Shown here: in pieces, positions 10,932 through 20,105 of the stretch
How the letters are laid out: every line of letters begins with the position of its first letter
Numbering within the stretch: the stretch's first letter is position 1
Assembly: GCA_020431945.1 (NCBI GenBank)
Contig: JAGQHH010000218.1
Coordinates: 1 to 41,932, forward strand
Origin: Cyanobacteria bacterium HKST-UBA02
GTDB lineage: Bacteria; Cyanobacteriota; Vampirovibrionia; Obscuribacterales; Obscuribacteraceae
Reading direction: 5' to 3'
Length of the DNA: 41,932 nucleotides
Notes under the pieces: generated by a model
What the model was told of the DNA's origin: nothing
The model's input: only the letters and a program-made list of their open reading frames with translations
The model's database searches: none
Program-made: the position numbers and the translations under genes

Positions 10932-12857
10932 TTGAGCCAGACCGTAATTGCCGACCGCTACGAGCTGATCTGCGAGATCGGTGCAGGCGCTGTGGGTGTC
11001 GTTTATAAGGTCCTGGATCGCAATCTCAAGAAGACCTGCGCGCTCAAGACCATCAAGCGAGAGCCCGACGACAGACAACTCCTGCGCTTCCAGAGCGAGG
11101 CCAAAGCAATAAGCGCCCTGCGTCACGGCAATGTCGTAGAGATCCTGGACTTCGGTCTCGATGCTGACAACAAGCCCTTTCTGGTGATGGAGCTCATCGA
11201 AGGAGAGAATCTTTTCGATTTGCTCCAGCGCCAGGGTCCTCCGGAAGAAGAAGAGGCAATCGAGATCCTCATCCAGGTCGCCGATGCCATGGACTACACC
11301 CACAAGCACGGCATCCTGCACCGGGATCTGAAAGCCTCCAATATCATGCTTGTCGAAAGCAAGGAGGGCGGCTCACCGGAGCTCCGGGTGAAGATTCTGG
11401 ATTTCGGGCTGGCCAAGGATCTGGGCTCCGAAGATGCCGGGCTCACCAACAAAGGTCAGGCGATCGGCACCGCTGCTTATATGAGCCCGGAGCACGCCCG
11501 GGGAGGCAAGCTCGACGAGCGCTCCGACATCTACTCCCTGGGCTGCATTATCTACGAGCTCCTCACCGGCTCGCCGCCTTTTCATGGCGACTCTCCCATG
11601 CAGACCATCGAGCAGCAGCTCAATGCCAGGGCACCGGCGCTCAAAAGAGCAGGAACGGATCAGGATTTTTCGCCGGATCTGGAGAAGGTGGTGGCACGGG
11701 CTCTCGAGAAAGATCCGGCCAGGCGATTCGCCACCATGGCCGAGGTCCGGGATGCTCTCATCCAGTGCCGCGATGGCAAGCAGATTCGCGAGCCGGACGG
11801 CGAGACTACGGAAACCATTCCCCGGCAGCTCAACAGTCGAGTGGTAACCATTTTCATGGTCCTCCTGGGCGTCACCGTATTCGGTGCAGCCTTCATCATG
11901 CTGGCGAGATATGGTGCCTCCGATGAAGAGCTCGCCGTGGACAGCATAAGCAGCCCGCCTCCGGACTCGGCTCTTGCCGGCTCATGGTCGCCATTTCCCT
12001 GGGAGGACGGGATAAGCTGGCAGAAACGCTTCGAGATCGAGGACCAGGACCTTCGGGAAATCGCCAGGGAGGGGACTAAGAAATATGTGAGCATCTGGGG
12101 CGAGGAAGATATCACCCTCAATGGCTTCGCTTATCTAGAACAACTCCAGCCCCTGGGTCTGGCTATGGGAGAGCTTCCTCAGATGGACGCGAGCTGGCTC
12201 CAATTCATGAGCCGGAAGATGAAGTCTCTGGAGGTGCTCTATTTCCCGGAAAACGACCAGCTAAATGACGACTTTCTGGTCTATCTGAAAGACCTGCCCC
12301 ACCTGCGGTTTCTTGCTCTCACCGAATGCTCCATCTCCGATCAGGGGCTTCAGGAGCTCGCGGCGATCAAAACTCTCGATACCCTGAAGATCGATGAGAT
12401 CAAAGGACTTACCGGCGATGGTCTCAGATTTCTGATACCACTTACCAGTCTCCACCGGCTATGCCTCCAGGAAGTCAGATTGAGCAAGCAAGCTTTTCAG
12501 CACCTGGCAGGAATGAATCAGCTGCGGGTCCTCGATCTCGAGGAGACCGGCACCACCGACGAAGATCTAAAGACCATCGCCACTCTGCCTCTCACCCGTC
12601 TGGACCTTTCCAAGACGCCCGTAACCGCAACGGGTCTCGCTTATCTGGACGTCATGAAAGACCTCCAGGTGCTCAGGATCTACGATTGCAAGAAGCTGGC
12701 GCCTCAGGCGGTGGAGCATTTCAAGAGCACCCATCCGCATTGCAAGATCATCAAGATCAAAAGCCGATCCAGTCACGTCCACTTCCTGCTTCTGCCTGAC
12801 GAGGATCTGGATCGAGAAAGTATAATTGACCCTGATAAGAATTCTGGATCGAAATAA
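10932..12857 (+). CDS. Hanks-type Ser/Thr protein kinase with external LRR domain
   Basis: 641 residues with a TTG start 9 nt after the preceding stop. The kinase domain (about residues 10-280) has the G-loop GAGAVG (17-22), the catalytic Lys in ALKTIK (39), HRDLKASN (130-137), DFGLAKD (157-163) and the activation-segment end MSPEHA. All catalytic residues are present. One transmembrane helix follows (about 304-325, VVTIFMVLLGVTVFGAAFIML). The exported part, about residues 400-610, contains leucine-rich repeats, for example LPHLRFLALTECSISDQGLQEL and LRVLDLEETGTTDEDLKTI. This is a receptor-like kinase layout with a ligand- or protein-binding ectodomain. It sits between the LTxxQ protein and the RND adaptor, so it may sense envelope state and signal inside. 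Its substrates are unknown. Confidence 0.92.
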   Translation: MSQTVIADRYELICEIGAGAVGVVYKVLDRNLKKTCALKTIKREPDDRQLLRFQSEAKAISALRHGNVVEILDFGLDADNKPFLVMELIEGENLFDLLQRQGPPEEEEAIEILIQVADAMDYTHKHGILHRDLKASNIMLVESKEGGSPELRVKILDFGLAKDLGSEDAGLTNKGQAIGTAAYMSPEHARGGKLDERSDIYSLGCIIYELLTGSPPFHGDSPMQTIEQQLNARAPALKRAGTDQDFSPDLEKVVARALEKDPARRFATMAEVRDALIQCRDGKQIREPDGETTETIPRQLNSRVVTIFMVLLGVTVFGAAFIMLARYGASDEELAVDSISSPPPDSALAGSWSPFPWEDGISWQKRFEIEDQDLREIAREGTKKYVSIWGEEDITLNGFAYLEQLQPLGLAMGELPQMDASWLQFMSRKMKSLEVLYFPENDQLNDDFLVYLKDLPHLRFLALTECSISDQGLQELAAIKTLDTLKIDEIKGLTGDGLRFLIPLTSLHRLCLQEVRLSKQAFQHLAGMNQLRVLDLEETGTTDEDLKTIATLPLTRLDLSKTPVTATGLAYLDVMKDLQVLRIYDCKKLAPQAVEHFKSTHPHCKIIKIKSRSSHVHFLLLPDEDLDRESIIDPDKNSGSK

Positions 12858-12925
12858 GACCGAGACGAGCTCAATGGGATCTGCTTGCCCGAAGCTCATT
12901 CGATCCGGCTCTAGCGGCTGGTGTT

Positions 12926-14731
12926 TTGTCCGAGCAGAAAACATCCTGGATCAAGAAGAACTTCTGGGGCGTTATTACCCTGGTGGTAGTAGCCTTGGGC
13001 TGCCTGGCGGTGGTCAAGCTTTTCAAGAAGCCCGGACAGATGTCCGTCATCGAGGCCAATGTCATGGACATGTCTTCCATGACTCCACCGCAGGGTGCTC
13101 TTCCTGTGGCCATGGAAAAGGCGGCGCGGCAGGTCGTGGAAGGAACCATAATTTACACCGGGACGGTTCAAGCTTATGAGGACGAAGACATCTATCCTCG
13201 CATCACAGGCAGAATAGTCAAGATGCCTGTTTATCCCGGAGACCGGGTGAGAAAAGATCAACTTCTTGTCAAGCTCGATAGCAGCGACTCTGAATATGCC
13301 GCCAGGCTCGACGAGGCAGAGCACCTTGGCGACTCCAAGATGCACGAAGCCGAAATGGCTCGTCAGGATTTCGAAGAAGCGAAATTCACCATGGAAGCCC
13401 GGGAGCAGGGAGAGATCGCCGCCCGCAAAGCCGTGGACGAGGCCCGGGCCGCCTACGATTACTGGGTGCCGGAGATCAAGAGACAGGAAGCCCTGCTCAA
13501 AGACGACGTGGTGTCGAAGGAAGAATACGACGCCGAGAAAGCCAAGTTCGAGGGTGCCGCCGCCCGGCTGGAACGGAGCCGTGCCCAGCTCAGTCAAGCC
13601 ACCAGCCAGAAACTGGCTGCCAAAGCAGCTTTCGACAAAGCCGTCCATCATGTGAGCCACGAGTCGTCAGCATCGCAGGAAGCACGAGCCGCCCAGAAAA
13701 CAGCCACGATCATCAATCGCTATCGCGAGATCAGAGCTCTCAAGAACGGTGTGGTGACAAAGAGGCTGATCAGCCCCGGGGTGGTGGTGGAACCGGGCAT
13801 GCTCATTTTGAAAGTCGCTCATATCGACAGGGTGCGGATCCAGGCCGAAGTCTCAGACATGGACATCGACCGTGTCCGCACAGGCGATCCGGTTTATATA
13901 TCCCGGCATAAAGGCGCCGACGAGATGGTGAAAGCCAGGGTGACATCGATCTTTCCGGCGGCGGACAGCCGCTCGAGAACTTCGGTGGTGGAGGCTCTCA
14001 TAGACAATATCAGGCAGGAGGAGAGAAGCTCCAGACAGGTGGATAGCGCCGATCAGTACCGCTATCTGCCCGGACAGTACGTGATCATGTCTATCGTCAC
14101 AGGCAAGACCACCAGCCTGGCTGTGCCCACCGAAGCGATCTTCTACCGGGAAGGCGCGCCCTTCGTATGGGTCGCCGAAGGCGCCGGGGGCGGACCGAAA
14201 AAATCGAGACTGGTGGCGGTCAAAACCGGTCTTACCAATAATCGCCTTACAGAAATCCGGGACGGACTGAAAGAAGGCGATCAAGTGATCACCCGTGGCT
14301 ACGCCGATATGCAACCGGAAATGCAGGTGGTGGCGGTCAAGTGGACCGAAAAAGGAATAGAGCAGCTCCCGAAAGCCGATCAGGTGGCCAGCAACCGCTT
14401 GAGCGAAGCCAACAAATGGCGGCTGGATAAAAAAGCAGACCAGTATGCCCTCACCATCGCCCTGACCCCGGTGCCTCCGGCAAGCGGCGGCAACAAGCTC
14501 GAGATCACGGTCACCGGTGATGATGGCGCCCCGGTGGATGGTGCCACGATAACCGGAAAGACTTCCATGCCCGGCATGGATATGAAGGGCCCGGATCTGA
14601 AAAGCTCCGGTTCCGGCGGGCACTATGTCATGAAAGCCGACTTCTCAGGCGGGCTCTGGAGCATGGATCTCGAGATCAAAGCACCGGGTAGAGATCCCTG
14701 CCACCTGACCGTGGAAGCGGAGGTGCCCTGA
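12926..14731 (+). CDS. RND efflux periplasmic adaptor (HlyD/CusB-like)
   Basis: 601 residues. An N-terminal membrane anchor (NFWGVITLVVVALGCLAVVKLF) is followed by a lipoyl/barrel-sandwich start (YTGTVQAYEDEDIYPRITGRIVKMPVYPGDRVRKDQLLVKLD) and a long coiled-coil hairpin (about 125-250). The second half of the lipoyl domain (IRALKNGVVTKRLISPGVVVEPGMLI) and a beta-barrel and membrane-proximal domain come next. A C-terminal extension of about 100 residues, with ITVTGDDGAPVDGATITGKT and the Met-rich MPGMDMKGP, resembles FixH/YtkA-like or copper-associated domains. The N-terminal MDMSSMTPPQG is also Met-rich. The chosen start is TTG, 68 nt after the kinase stop, without a strong ribosome site, so it is uncertain. 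It links permease and outer-membrane channel. Confidence 0.93.
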   Translation: MSEQKTSWIKKNFWGVITLVVVALGCLAVVKLFKKPGQMSVIEANVMDMSSMTPPQGALPVAMEKAARQVVEGTIIYTGTVQAYEDEDIYPRITGRIVKMPVYPGDRVRKDQLLVKLDSSDSEYAARLDEAEHLGDSKMHEAEMARQDFEEAKFTMEAREQGEIAARKAVDEARAAYDYWVPEIKRQEALLKDDVVSKEEYDAEKAKFEGAAARLERSRAQLSQATSQKLAAKAAFDKAVHHVSHESSASQEARAAQKTATIINRYREIRALKNGVVTKRLISPGVVVEPGMLILKVAHIDRVRIQAEVSDMDIDRVRTGDPVYISRHKGADEMVKARVTSIFPAADSRSRTSVVEALIDNIRQEERSSRQVDSADQYRYLPGQYVIMSIVTGKTTSLAVPTEAIFYREGAPFVWVAEGAGGGPKKSRLVAVKTGLTNNRLTEIRDGLKEGDQVITRGYADMQPEMQVVAVKWTEKGIEQLPKADQVASNRLSEANKWRLDKKADQYALTIALTPVPPASGGNKLEITVTGDDGAPVDGATITGKTSMPGMDMKGPDLKSSGSGGHYVMKADFSGGLWSMDLEIKAPGRDPCHLTVEAEVP

Positions 14732-14734
14732 TCG

Positions 14735-17700
14735 ATGGCCGGTCCCGTCCATTCTCAGAGCCGGGGATTCAATATCTCGCGATGGTCCATCGAGCATCCC
14801 TACACCATTGCTGCCTTCTATATGGCAATGATCATCCTGGCTTTTATCGCCATCGGCAAATTCATGCCCAAACGCATGATGCCGTATGTGGAGAGCCCCA
14901 TGGTCGGTATCGTCACCGCTCAGCCCGGGCTCTCGGCAGACGAGATGGAGCTCTATATCAGCAAGCCCATCGAAGAGCGCATGGTAGACATCCGGGGTGT
15001 GCGCTATATCCGCTCGACTTCCCAGGAAGGTCTTTCGATAGTCTCTCTCGAGTTTCCCTACGGCAACGACATGCAGCGCACCATCACCGAGGTGCAGGCT
15101 CTCATGACCGTTGTACAGGCTGACCTGCCCAGCACCGGCGCCAACCTCAAACCATCCTGGGTGCTTCTTATAGACCCGCTCAATTTACCGGTGATCTCCT
15201 ACAATCTCACGGCACCGGGATGGGATGCCGTGCGCCTGCGTGAATTCGCCGACAACGAGGTGGTCAACCGGCTCAAGACGGTGGACGATGTCTGGTCGGC
15301 TTTCGCCTTCGGCGGCTACAAACGCCAGCTCCAGGTGGTGCTCGATCGCAACAAGCTGGCGGCCTACGGCTACAGCATACTCGACGTCAAAAATGCCCTG
15401 GACAGGCAGAACATCGCCAAGCCAGCCGGGCGCCTCACCAGATCGGAAGATGAGACCATCGTCCGTATAGACTCCCTGGCAAGCGATGAAAAACAAGTAG
15501 AGAGCTTTCCCATCGGCTCGGTGGATGACAAGGTCATTTATATCCGGGATGTGGGCAAAGTCGTCGATACTTTCTGGGAACGCCGGGCCGCCTACCATTT
15601 TCTCGACCACGGCAAGATCAAGAATGGCATCGAAGTGAGTGTCATCCAGGAGCCCTCGGCCAGCTCTCCCTGGGTGATAGCCGGCTGCCAGAAAGTCATT
15701 GCTCAACTCGAGAAAGACTACCCTGGCGTCAAGTTCGAGCGCAGCTACGACAACTCGCATTTCGTCGACATACTCATGGACAACATGGTGGAAGAGCTTC
15801 TCTCCGCCATCGCCATGACCGGCATCGCCGTTCTGCTTTTCCTGGGCAACTGGCGCGGCACCCTCATCTCCATGATCACCATTCCGATATCTCTCTGCAT
15901 GGCGGTTCTCTGTCTCATCCCCCTGGGCATGACCCTCAATAGCTCGACCCTCATCGGGCTCCTGCTTTCCATCGGGCGTCTGGTGGACGATTCGATCATC
16001 GACATCCATTCCATCGAGCGTCATCTCCGCATGGGCAAAGATCCCAAGACCGCCACCATCGACGGCATCACTGAAGTGCGCCTGGCGGTGGCCGCCAGCA
16101 CCCTGGTCCTGGTGCTCGCTCTCGCACCGCTTCTCGTGTGCGGCGGCATCGTCCAGCAGATGTTCGTGGGTCTGGTCTGGCCGATCATCTTCGGTCTGCT
16201 TTCGTCCTTTCTCGTATCCCTCACTCTCACCGCCGTGCTGGCTGAGAAGTTCCTGAAAGCCAGGGAAGAGAACCCGGATTCAAAATTCCACAGAGCCGTC
16301 CTGGCTCCTTTCGACGGATTCCTCGAGAAGATCGAAATCTGGTATGGCAACTGTATAGCCTGGATGCTCGAGCACCGTTTCGTGAACATGGCTAGAATTT
16401 TCGCTACAGTGATCATCGGCCTGACTTTCTACAATTTCATCGGCAGCGAGATGATGCCCCTTGCCGATATCGGCCAGGCCTACGCGGTAATGGAGGCGGA
16501 TCCCGGCACCTCTTTCGAGGAGACCGAAAAGATCGTCACCGGCGTCGAGAAGATCATGGCGAAATATCCGGAGATCGAGCGGGTCTCCACCGAAATAGGC
16601 TTCGACCCCGGCGGCACCTATTTCAACGGCTACAACATGCGGGACGCCAACTGGGCGACTTTCATGCTCACCCTCAAAGACAAGGATCGCCGCCAGAAAA
16701 CCATCTGGGACGTCATCGACGCGGTCCAGGAAGAGTCTTTGAAGACCATCCCGGGCATCAGAAGATTCCAGATCAAAGAGATGGGCTCCGACGTCATGGC
16801 CAGCTCCCAGGCACCCATTTCGATCATGGTCACCGGCAAGGACATGAACGTCCTGGATGGGCTATCGAAGCAAGTTGCCGATATCGCCCGCAATACCAGG
16901 GGCATGCATCAGGTCTTCACCGACTGGGGTCTCGAGAAGCCCGAGGCAAAAATCGTCGTGGACCGCCGCCGCGCTCAGGAAGTGGGCTTGAGCCCATCCC
17001 AGATCGCCGACCAGGCATATTATTCCCTCACCGGCGCCCTCACCGAAGAGTTCTTCCGCCTGCCCAATCAGAGACAGCGCACCATCCTTCTCCGCTATGA
17101 CGAGCCCCAGAGACGAGACATCGAAGACCTGCTCCTGATGAACGTCACCACCGCCGAAGGCAAGCAGGTGCCACTGAGCACAGTGGCCTCCATCAAGCAA
17201 GAGCGCTCACCGAATCTCATAAACCACGACCAGATGAGACGCGCCGTCACGGTCATGGGCTTTTATCGTATGGGCGAGCCTCCATCCATGGACCTGACCA
17301 TGGACGTGATGATGAAATCCATGGCCAAACTCAACTGGCCCCCCGGCTACGGCATCGAGATGCGCGGGGACATGACCCAGATGATGGACGCTTTCGGCAG
17401 GCTCTTTGTCGGTCTGGGACTGGCAGTGCTCTTTATCTTCCTGGTTCTCGTCGCCCAGTTCCGGGGCTTCCTGCAACCGCTTCAGATGATCTTCTCCCTG
17501 CCCCTGGAGCTCTCGGGTGTGTTCGCAGCGCTCTTTCTTGCACACCAGACATTCTCGAGCGTATCGATCATGGCGATTATCGTTGTGACCGGTATGGATG
17601 TCACCACCGCGATCCTTCTCATAGACCATATCCTCCGTTATCGAAAGGCAGGCATGAGCAGGAACGAAGCGATTATCAAGGCCTGCCCGGAAAGGCTCAG

Positions 17701-17929
17701 ACCGATCCTGATGACCACCACCATCACTATCATAGTCATGGCACCGGTAGCTTTCGCCCCCAAGACCGGCATCGACGCTTACTCGCCCCTGGGCACCGTA
17801 GTTGTAGGCGGTCTCATCGTCGGCACAGTGCTCAGCCTCTTCGACATCCCGATCATGCATGCTTATGTGGACGACCTGATCAGGTTCATCGACGCAAAAC
17901 GCGGCAAGGCGGTTGCTGAAGATGAATAG
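14735..17929 (+). CDS. RND-family efflux permease (AcrB/CusA superfamily)
   Basis: 1064 residues, the usual RND length, with twelve transmembrane segments in two repeats: TM1 near 22-42, a large periplasmic loop, then TM2-6 from about 352, repeated after about 550. The TM4 proton-relay pair is present in GRLVDDSIID (D418, D419), as in AcrB-type pumps. In TM10 the Lys of AcrB-type pumps is replaced: GMDVTTAILLID stands where GLSAKNAIL is usual. ACPERLRPILMTT is the conserved segment before TM11. It starts 3 nt after the adaptor stop and overlaps the next gene by 8 nt. Substrate unknown. The Met-rich adaptor and His-rich first gene hint at metals, while the Asp pair points to organic-molecule pumps. 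Confidence 0.94.
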   Translation: MAGPVHSQSRGFNISRWSIEHPYTIAAFYMAMIILAFIAIGKFMPKRMMPYVESPMVGIVTAQPGLSADEMELYISKPIEERMVDIRGVRYIRSTSQEGLSIVSLEFPYGNDMQRTITEVQALMTVVQADLPSTGANLKPSWVLLIDPLNLPVISYNLTAPGWDAVRLREFADNEVVNRLKTVDDVWSAFAFGGYKRQLQVVLDRNKLAAYGYSILDVKNALDRQNIAKPAGRLTRSEDETIVRIDSLASDEKQVESFPIGSVDDKVIYIRDVGKVVDTFWERRAAYHFLDHGKIKNGIEVSVIQEPSASSPWVIAGCQKVIAQLEKDYPGVKFERSYDNSHFVDILMDNMVEELLSAIAMTGIAVLLFLGNWRGTLISMITIPISLCMAVLCLIPLGMTLNSSTLIGLLLSIGRLVDDSIIDIHSIERHLRMGKDPKTATIDGITEVRLAVAASTLVLVLALAPLLVCGGIVQQMFVGLVWPIIFGLLSSFLVSLTLTAVLAEKFLKAREENPDSKFHRAVLAPFDGFLEKIEIWYGNCIAWMLEHRFVNMARIFATVIIGLTFYNFIGSEMMPLADIGQAYAVMEADPGTSFEETEKIVTGVEKIMAKYPEIERVSTEIGFDPGGTYFNGYNMRDANWATFMLTLKDKDRRQKTIWDVIDAVQEESLKTIPGIRRFQIKEMGSDVMASSQAPISIMVTGKDMNVLDGLSKQVADIARNTRGMHQVFTDWGLEKPEAKIVVDRRRAQEVGLSPSQIADQAYYSLTGALTEEFFRLPNQRQRTILLRYDEPQRRDIEDLLLMNVTTAEGKQVPLSTVASIKQERSPNLINHDQMRRAVTVMGFYRMGEPPSMDLTMDVMMKSMAKLNWPPGYGIEMRGDMTQMMDAFGRLFVGLGLAVLFIFLVLVAQFRGFLQPLQMIFSLPLELSGVFAALFLAHQTFSSVSIMAIIVVTGMDVTTAILLIDHILRYRKAGMSRNEAIIKACPERLRPILMTTTITIIVMAPVAFAPKTGIDAYSPLGTVVVGGLIVGTVLSLFDIPIMHAYVDDLIRFIDAKRGKAVAEDE

Positions 17930-19409
17930 GATATTCTTTGTAAAGAGGACAATCCTTCCGCTCTTGGCGGCAGCACTGCTGGTGGTGCCCGTCTCCGCCC
18001 AGACCGACCCGCCGGAGCTCCGCCCGGCCATCGAGCCCGAGACAAAAAAGACAGATGGCTCGCCGGACGAGCATACCAGCTCATCGGACGTGCTTTCGGG
18101 CAATCCCATCAAGCTCAAGGTCAGCAAGGACGATCTCTCCGCGGAGTTGCCGAGCCTCGATCGCCCTCTCAGCCTGGACGACGCCGTCAAGCTCGGGCTC
18201 GACAACAATCTCGACTACCTGGCTTCTGAAGAACGCTGGTCCGGCTCGAAATATCTGGCCCGGGCGGCTCTTGCCCGATTCGGACCCCAGGCCTCCCTGA
18301 GCGTTTTCTATTCCACCTCTTCTATAAGCCAGATGCTATTCTTCATGGACCGGGAGGTGAGCCCCTCGCCGATGCAGCCGGTCACATCGGGGACCGGTCT
18401 GCATGTGCTCTTTGCCGGCTATCAACCCCTCTTCACCGGCGGCCGCCTGATGGGAGGCTATAAGGCGGCCCGGGCCGTAGAGCGTCAGACCCTTGCTTCC
18501 ATGCAGGCGGATCGAATCAAGGCCGCTCTGAGAGTCAAAGAAGCCTACTGGAAATCAGCCTGGGATCTGGCTCGTCTTCAGGTCAACGAAGACTATGCGA
18601 AATACCGCCGCTGGAGCGTCTCTCTCATGGACGCAAGGTACAAGCAGGGTAAAGTGCCCCGGGCGGATCTCCTGCGGGAGCGTGCCGAGTTTGCCCGAGC
18701 CCAGCAACAGGTTAACCTCGGCTATCGAGATTACAATACCTCGCTTCTCGATCTGAAAGTGGCAATGGGGGCAAGTATAGGCTCCCAGATAACGCTCAAG
18801 GACCAGCTCGAATATACCGAGATGAGCGAGGAGTTTCCACACTTTCTCCAGGAGGCTCAGATCAAACGTCCCGAGATCATGCAAGCCGACGAGAAGGTCA
18901 AAGAAAGCCGGGGCAATTATATGGTGGCACGCAGCAAATATGCCCCCCAGATGGGTATCTACGGCATGGGAAGCAATGCCACCGGCAGCACCCCGGGGCT
19001 CGAGCAGGGCGTCAGGGGTCGCTGGGGAGGCATGATCGCCGTGCAGGGCGGAGTCACCCTTTTCGACTCGGGCAAGCGTCTCAACGAGCTGAGAGCGGCC
19101 CGGGCAGCGATCAGGCAGGCCGAAGTGGACCGTAAGAATATCCACCTCAATGTCGCTAAAGAAGTCTCCCAGTCCTGGATCGATCTCGATATGGCCAGGC
19201 GCAATGTCAGCCTGGCTGAAGAAGAAGTCGATTCCGCCCGGGAAGACGAACGTCTCTTCAAGCGCCGCTTCGAAGTAGGCAAGGCCATCGAGCTCGATTA
19301 TTTCGAGTCCGGAGTGAAATATTTCGATGCCAGGCTCAGGCTGCTGGAAGCGATCTACAATTACCGGATCGCCCAGGCCAGGCTCATCTGGTCGAGCGGC
19401 AACGTATGA
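17922..19409 (+). CDS. TolC-family outer-membrane efflux protein
   Basis: About 495 residues. The signal peptide MNRIFFVKRTILPLLAAALLVVPVSA leads to an outer-membrane efflux protein fold: two repeats of long helices such as LSLDDAVKLGLDNNLDYLASEERW (the first-helix signature) and, in the second half, RPEIMQADEKVKESRGNYMVARSKYAPQ. Repeated Ala/Arg/Glu-rich coiled coils and a strand region GGRLMGGYKAARA and GGVTLFDSGKRLNELRAAR are typical of TolC-like proteins. The ATG at 17922 lies inside the end of the permease gene (8-nt overlap), with AAGGCGG upstream. It completes the tripartite pump as the outer-membrane channel. Confidence 0.93.
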   Translation: MNRIFFVKRTILPLLAAALLVVPVSAQTDPPELRPAIEPETKKTDGSPDEHTSSSDVLSGNPIKLKVSKDDLSAELPSLDRPLSLDDAVKLGLDNNLDYLASEERWSGSKYLARAALARFGPQASLSVFYSTSSISQMLFFMDREVSPSPMQPVTSGTGLHVLFAGYQPLFTGGRLMGGYKAARAVERQTLASMQADRIKAALRVKEAYWKSAWDLARLQVNEDYAKYRRWSVSLMDARYKQGKVPRADLLRERAEFARAQQQVNLGYRDYNTSLLDLKVAMGASIGSQITLKDQLEYTEMSEEFPHFLQEAQIKRPEIMQADEKVKESRGNYMVARSKYAPQMGIYGMGSNATGSTPGLEQGVRGRWGGMIAVQGGVTLFDSGKRLNELRAARAAIRQAEVDRKNIHLNVAKEVSQSWIDLDMARRNVSLAEEEVDSAREDERLFKRRFEVGKAIELDYFESGVKYFDARLRLLEAIYNYRIAQARLIWSSGNV

Positions 19410-20095
19410 GCCTGTCTGAAACAGCCCTTGTCGCTTTCGCGAAAAACCCCGACATCGTGCCGGTTAAAACGAGACTGGCCACCACTTTCGGTGCCGACCG
19501 CGCCCGTCTCATCTATATCGCCATGCTGGAAGATTGCCTGACCGCGCTTTCCTGTCTGCCCGGTCAGAATGCGGTGTGCACCAGGCTCTATCTCGCCTGC
19601 TATCCGGATGAGAAAGACGAGTTCTTCCAGCCGCTTGCCAGGCGTTTCGAGCTCTCTCTCATCCCTCAGACCGGCGCTGATCTGGGCGAGCGCATGACTT
19701 GCTGCCTCGCGAGTCTCCTTGCCCGGCACGAGACCGTATTCATTTTCGGCACCGATATTCCCCGGATACCAGTGACGAGCCTGGGCGCTCTTCTTAAGAG
19801 AGCCGATTTCGACATCGCCCTGGGTCCGAGTCCGGACGGGGGCTATTATGCCCTGGGAGCCCGCAAAGAATTCGATCCAGGCATCTTCAAGGGAGTCTCC
19901 TGGAGCAGCGGCAAAGTCCTGGAGCAGACCCTGCTGAACTGTCGCGCTCTCGATCTGGCGGTGGCCTTTCTCGATGACTGTCAGGATGTCGACGACAGCG
20001 GATCTTTAGAAGCGCTCATCGGGGAATTGCGAAAGGATCAAGAAGCAGCTCCGGCTACCCGGACTGTGCTCGGCAATATGGGCTTGCTGAGTTGA
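19406..20095 (+). CDS. TIGR04282-like glycosyltransferase (DUF2064)
   Basis: 229 residues of GT-A-like fold. The opening LVAFAKNPDIVPVKTRLATTFG carries the K-T-R-L motif. FIFGTDIPRIP is the family's metal/nucleotide-sugar GTD(I/C)P motif, and GPSPDGGYYALG follows, the order seen in the TIGR04282/DUF2064 family annotated as glycosyltransferase. No membrane segment is visible. The ATG overlaps the TolC-like stop in an ATGA arrangement, so it belongs to the same operon although its link to efflux is not obvious. It may modify an envelope sugar or act on a small molecule. Donor and acceptor are unknown. Confidence 0.85.
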   Translation: MSLSETALVAFAKNPDIVPVKTRLATTFGADRARLIYIAMLEDCLTALSCLPGQNAVCTRLYLACYPDEKDEFFQPLARRFELSLIPQTGADLGERMTCCLASLLARHETVFIFGTDIPRIPVTSLGALLKRADFDIALGPSPDGGYYALGARKEFDPGIFKGVSWSSGKVLEQTLLNCRALDLAVAFLDDCQDVDDSGSLEALIGELRKDQEAAPATRTVLGNMGLLS

Positions 20096-20105
20096 GCTCG
20101 AGCGT

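Noticed and set aside
10302..11321. Long minus-strand frame opposite the LTxxQ and kinase genes
   Set aside because: It spans two well-supported plus-strand genes and shows no recognisable domain; its residues mirror the codon usage of the opposite strand.
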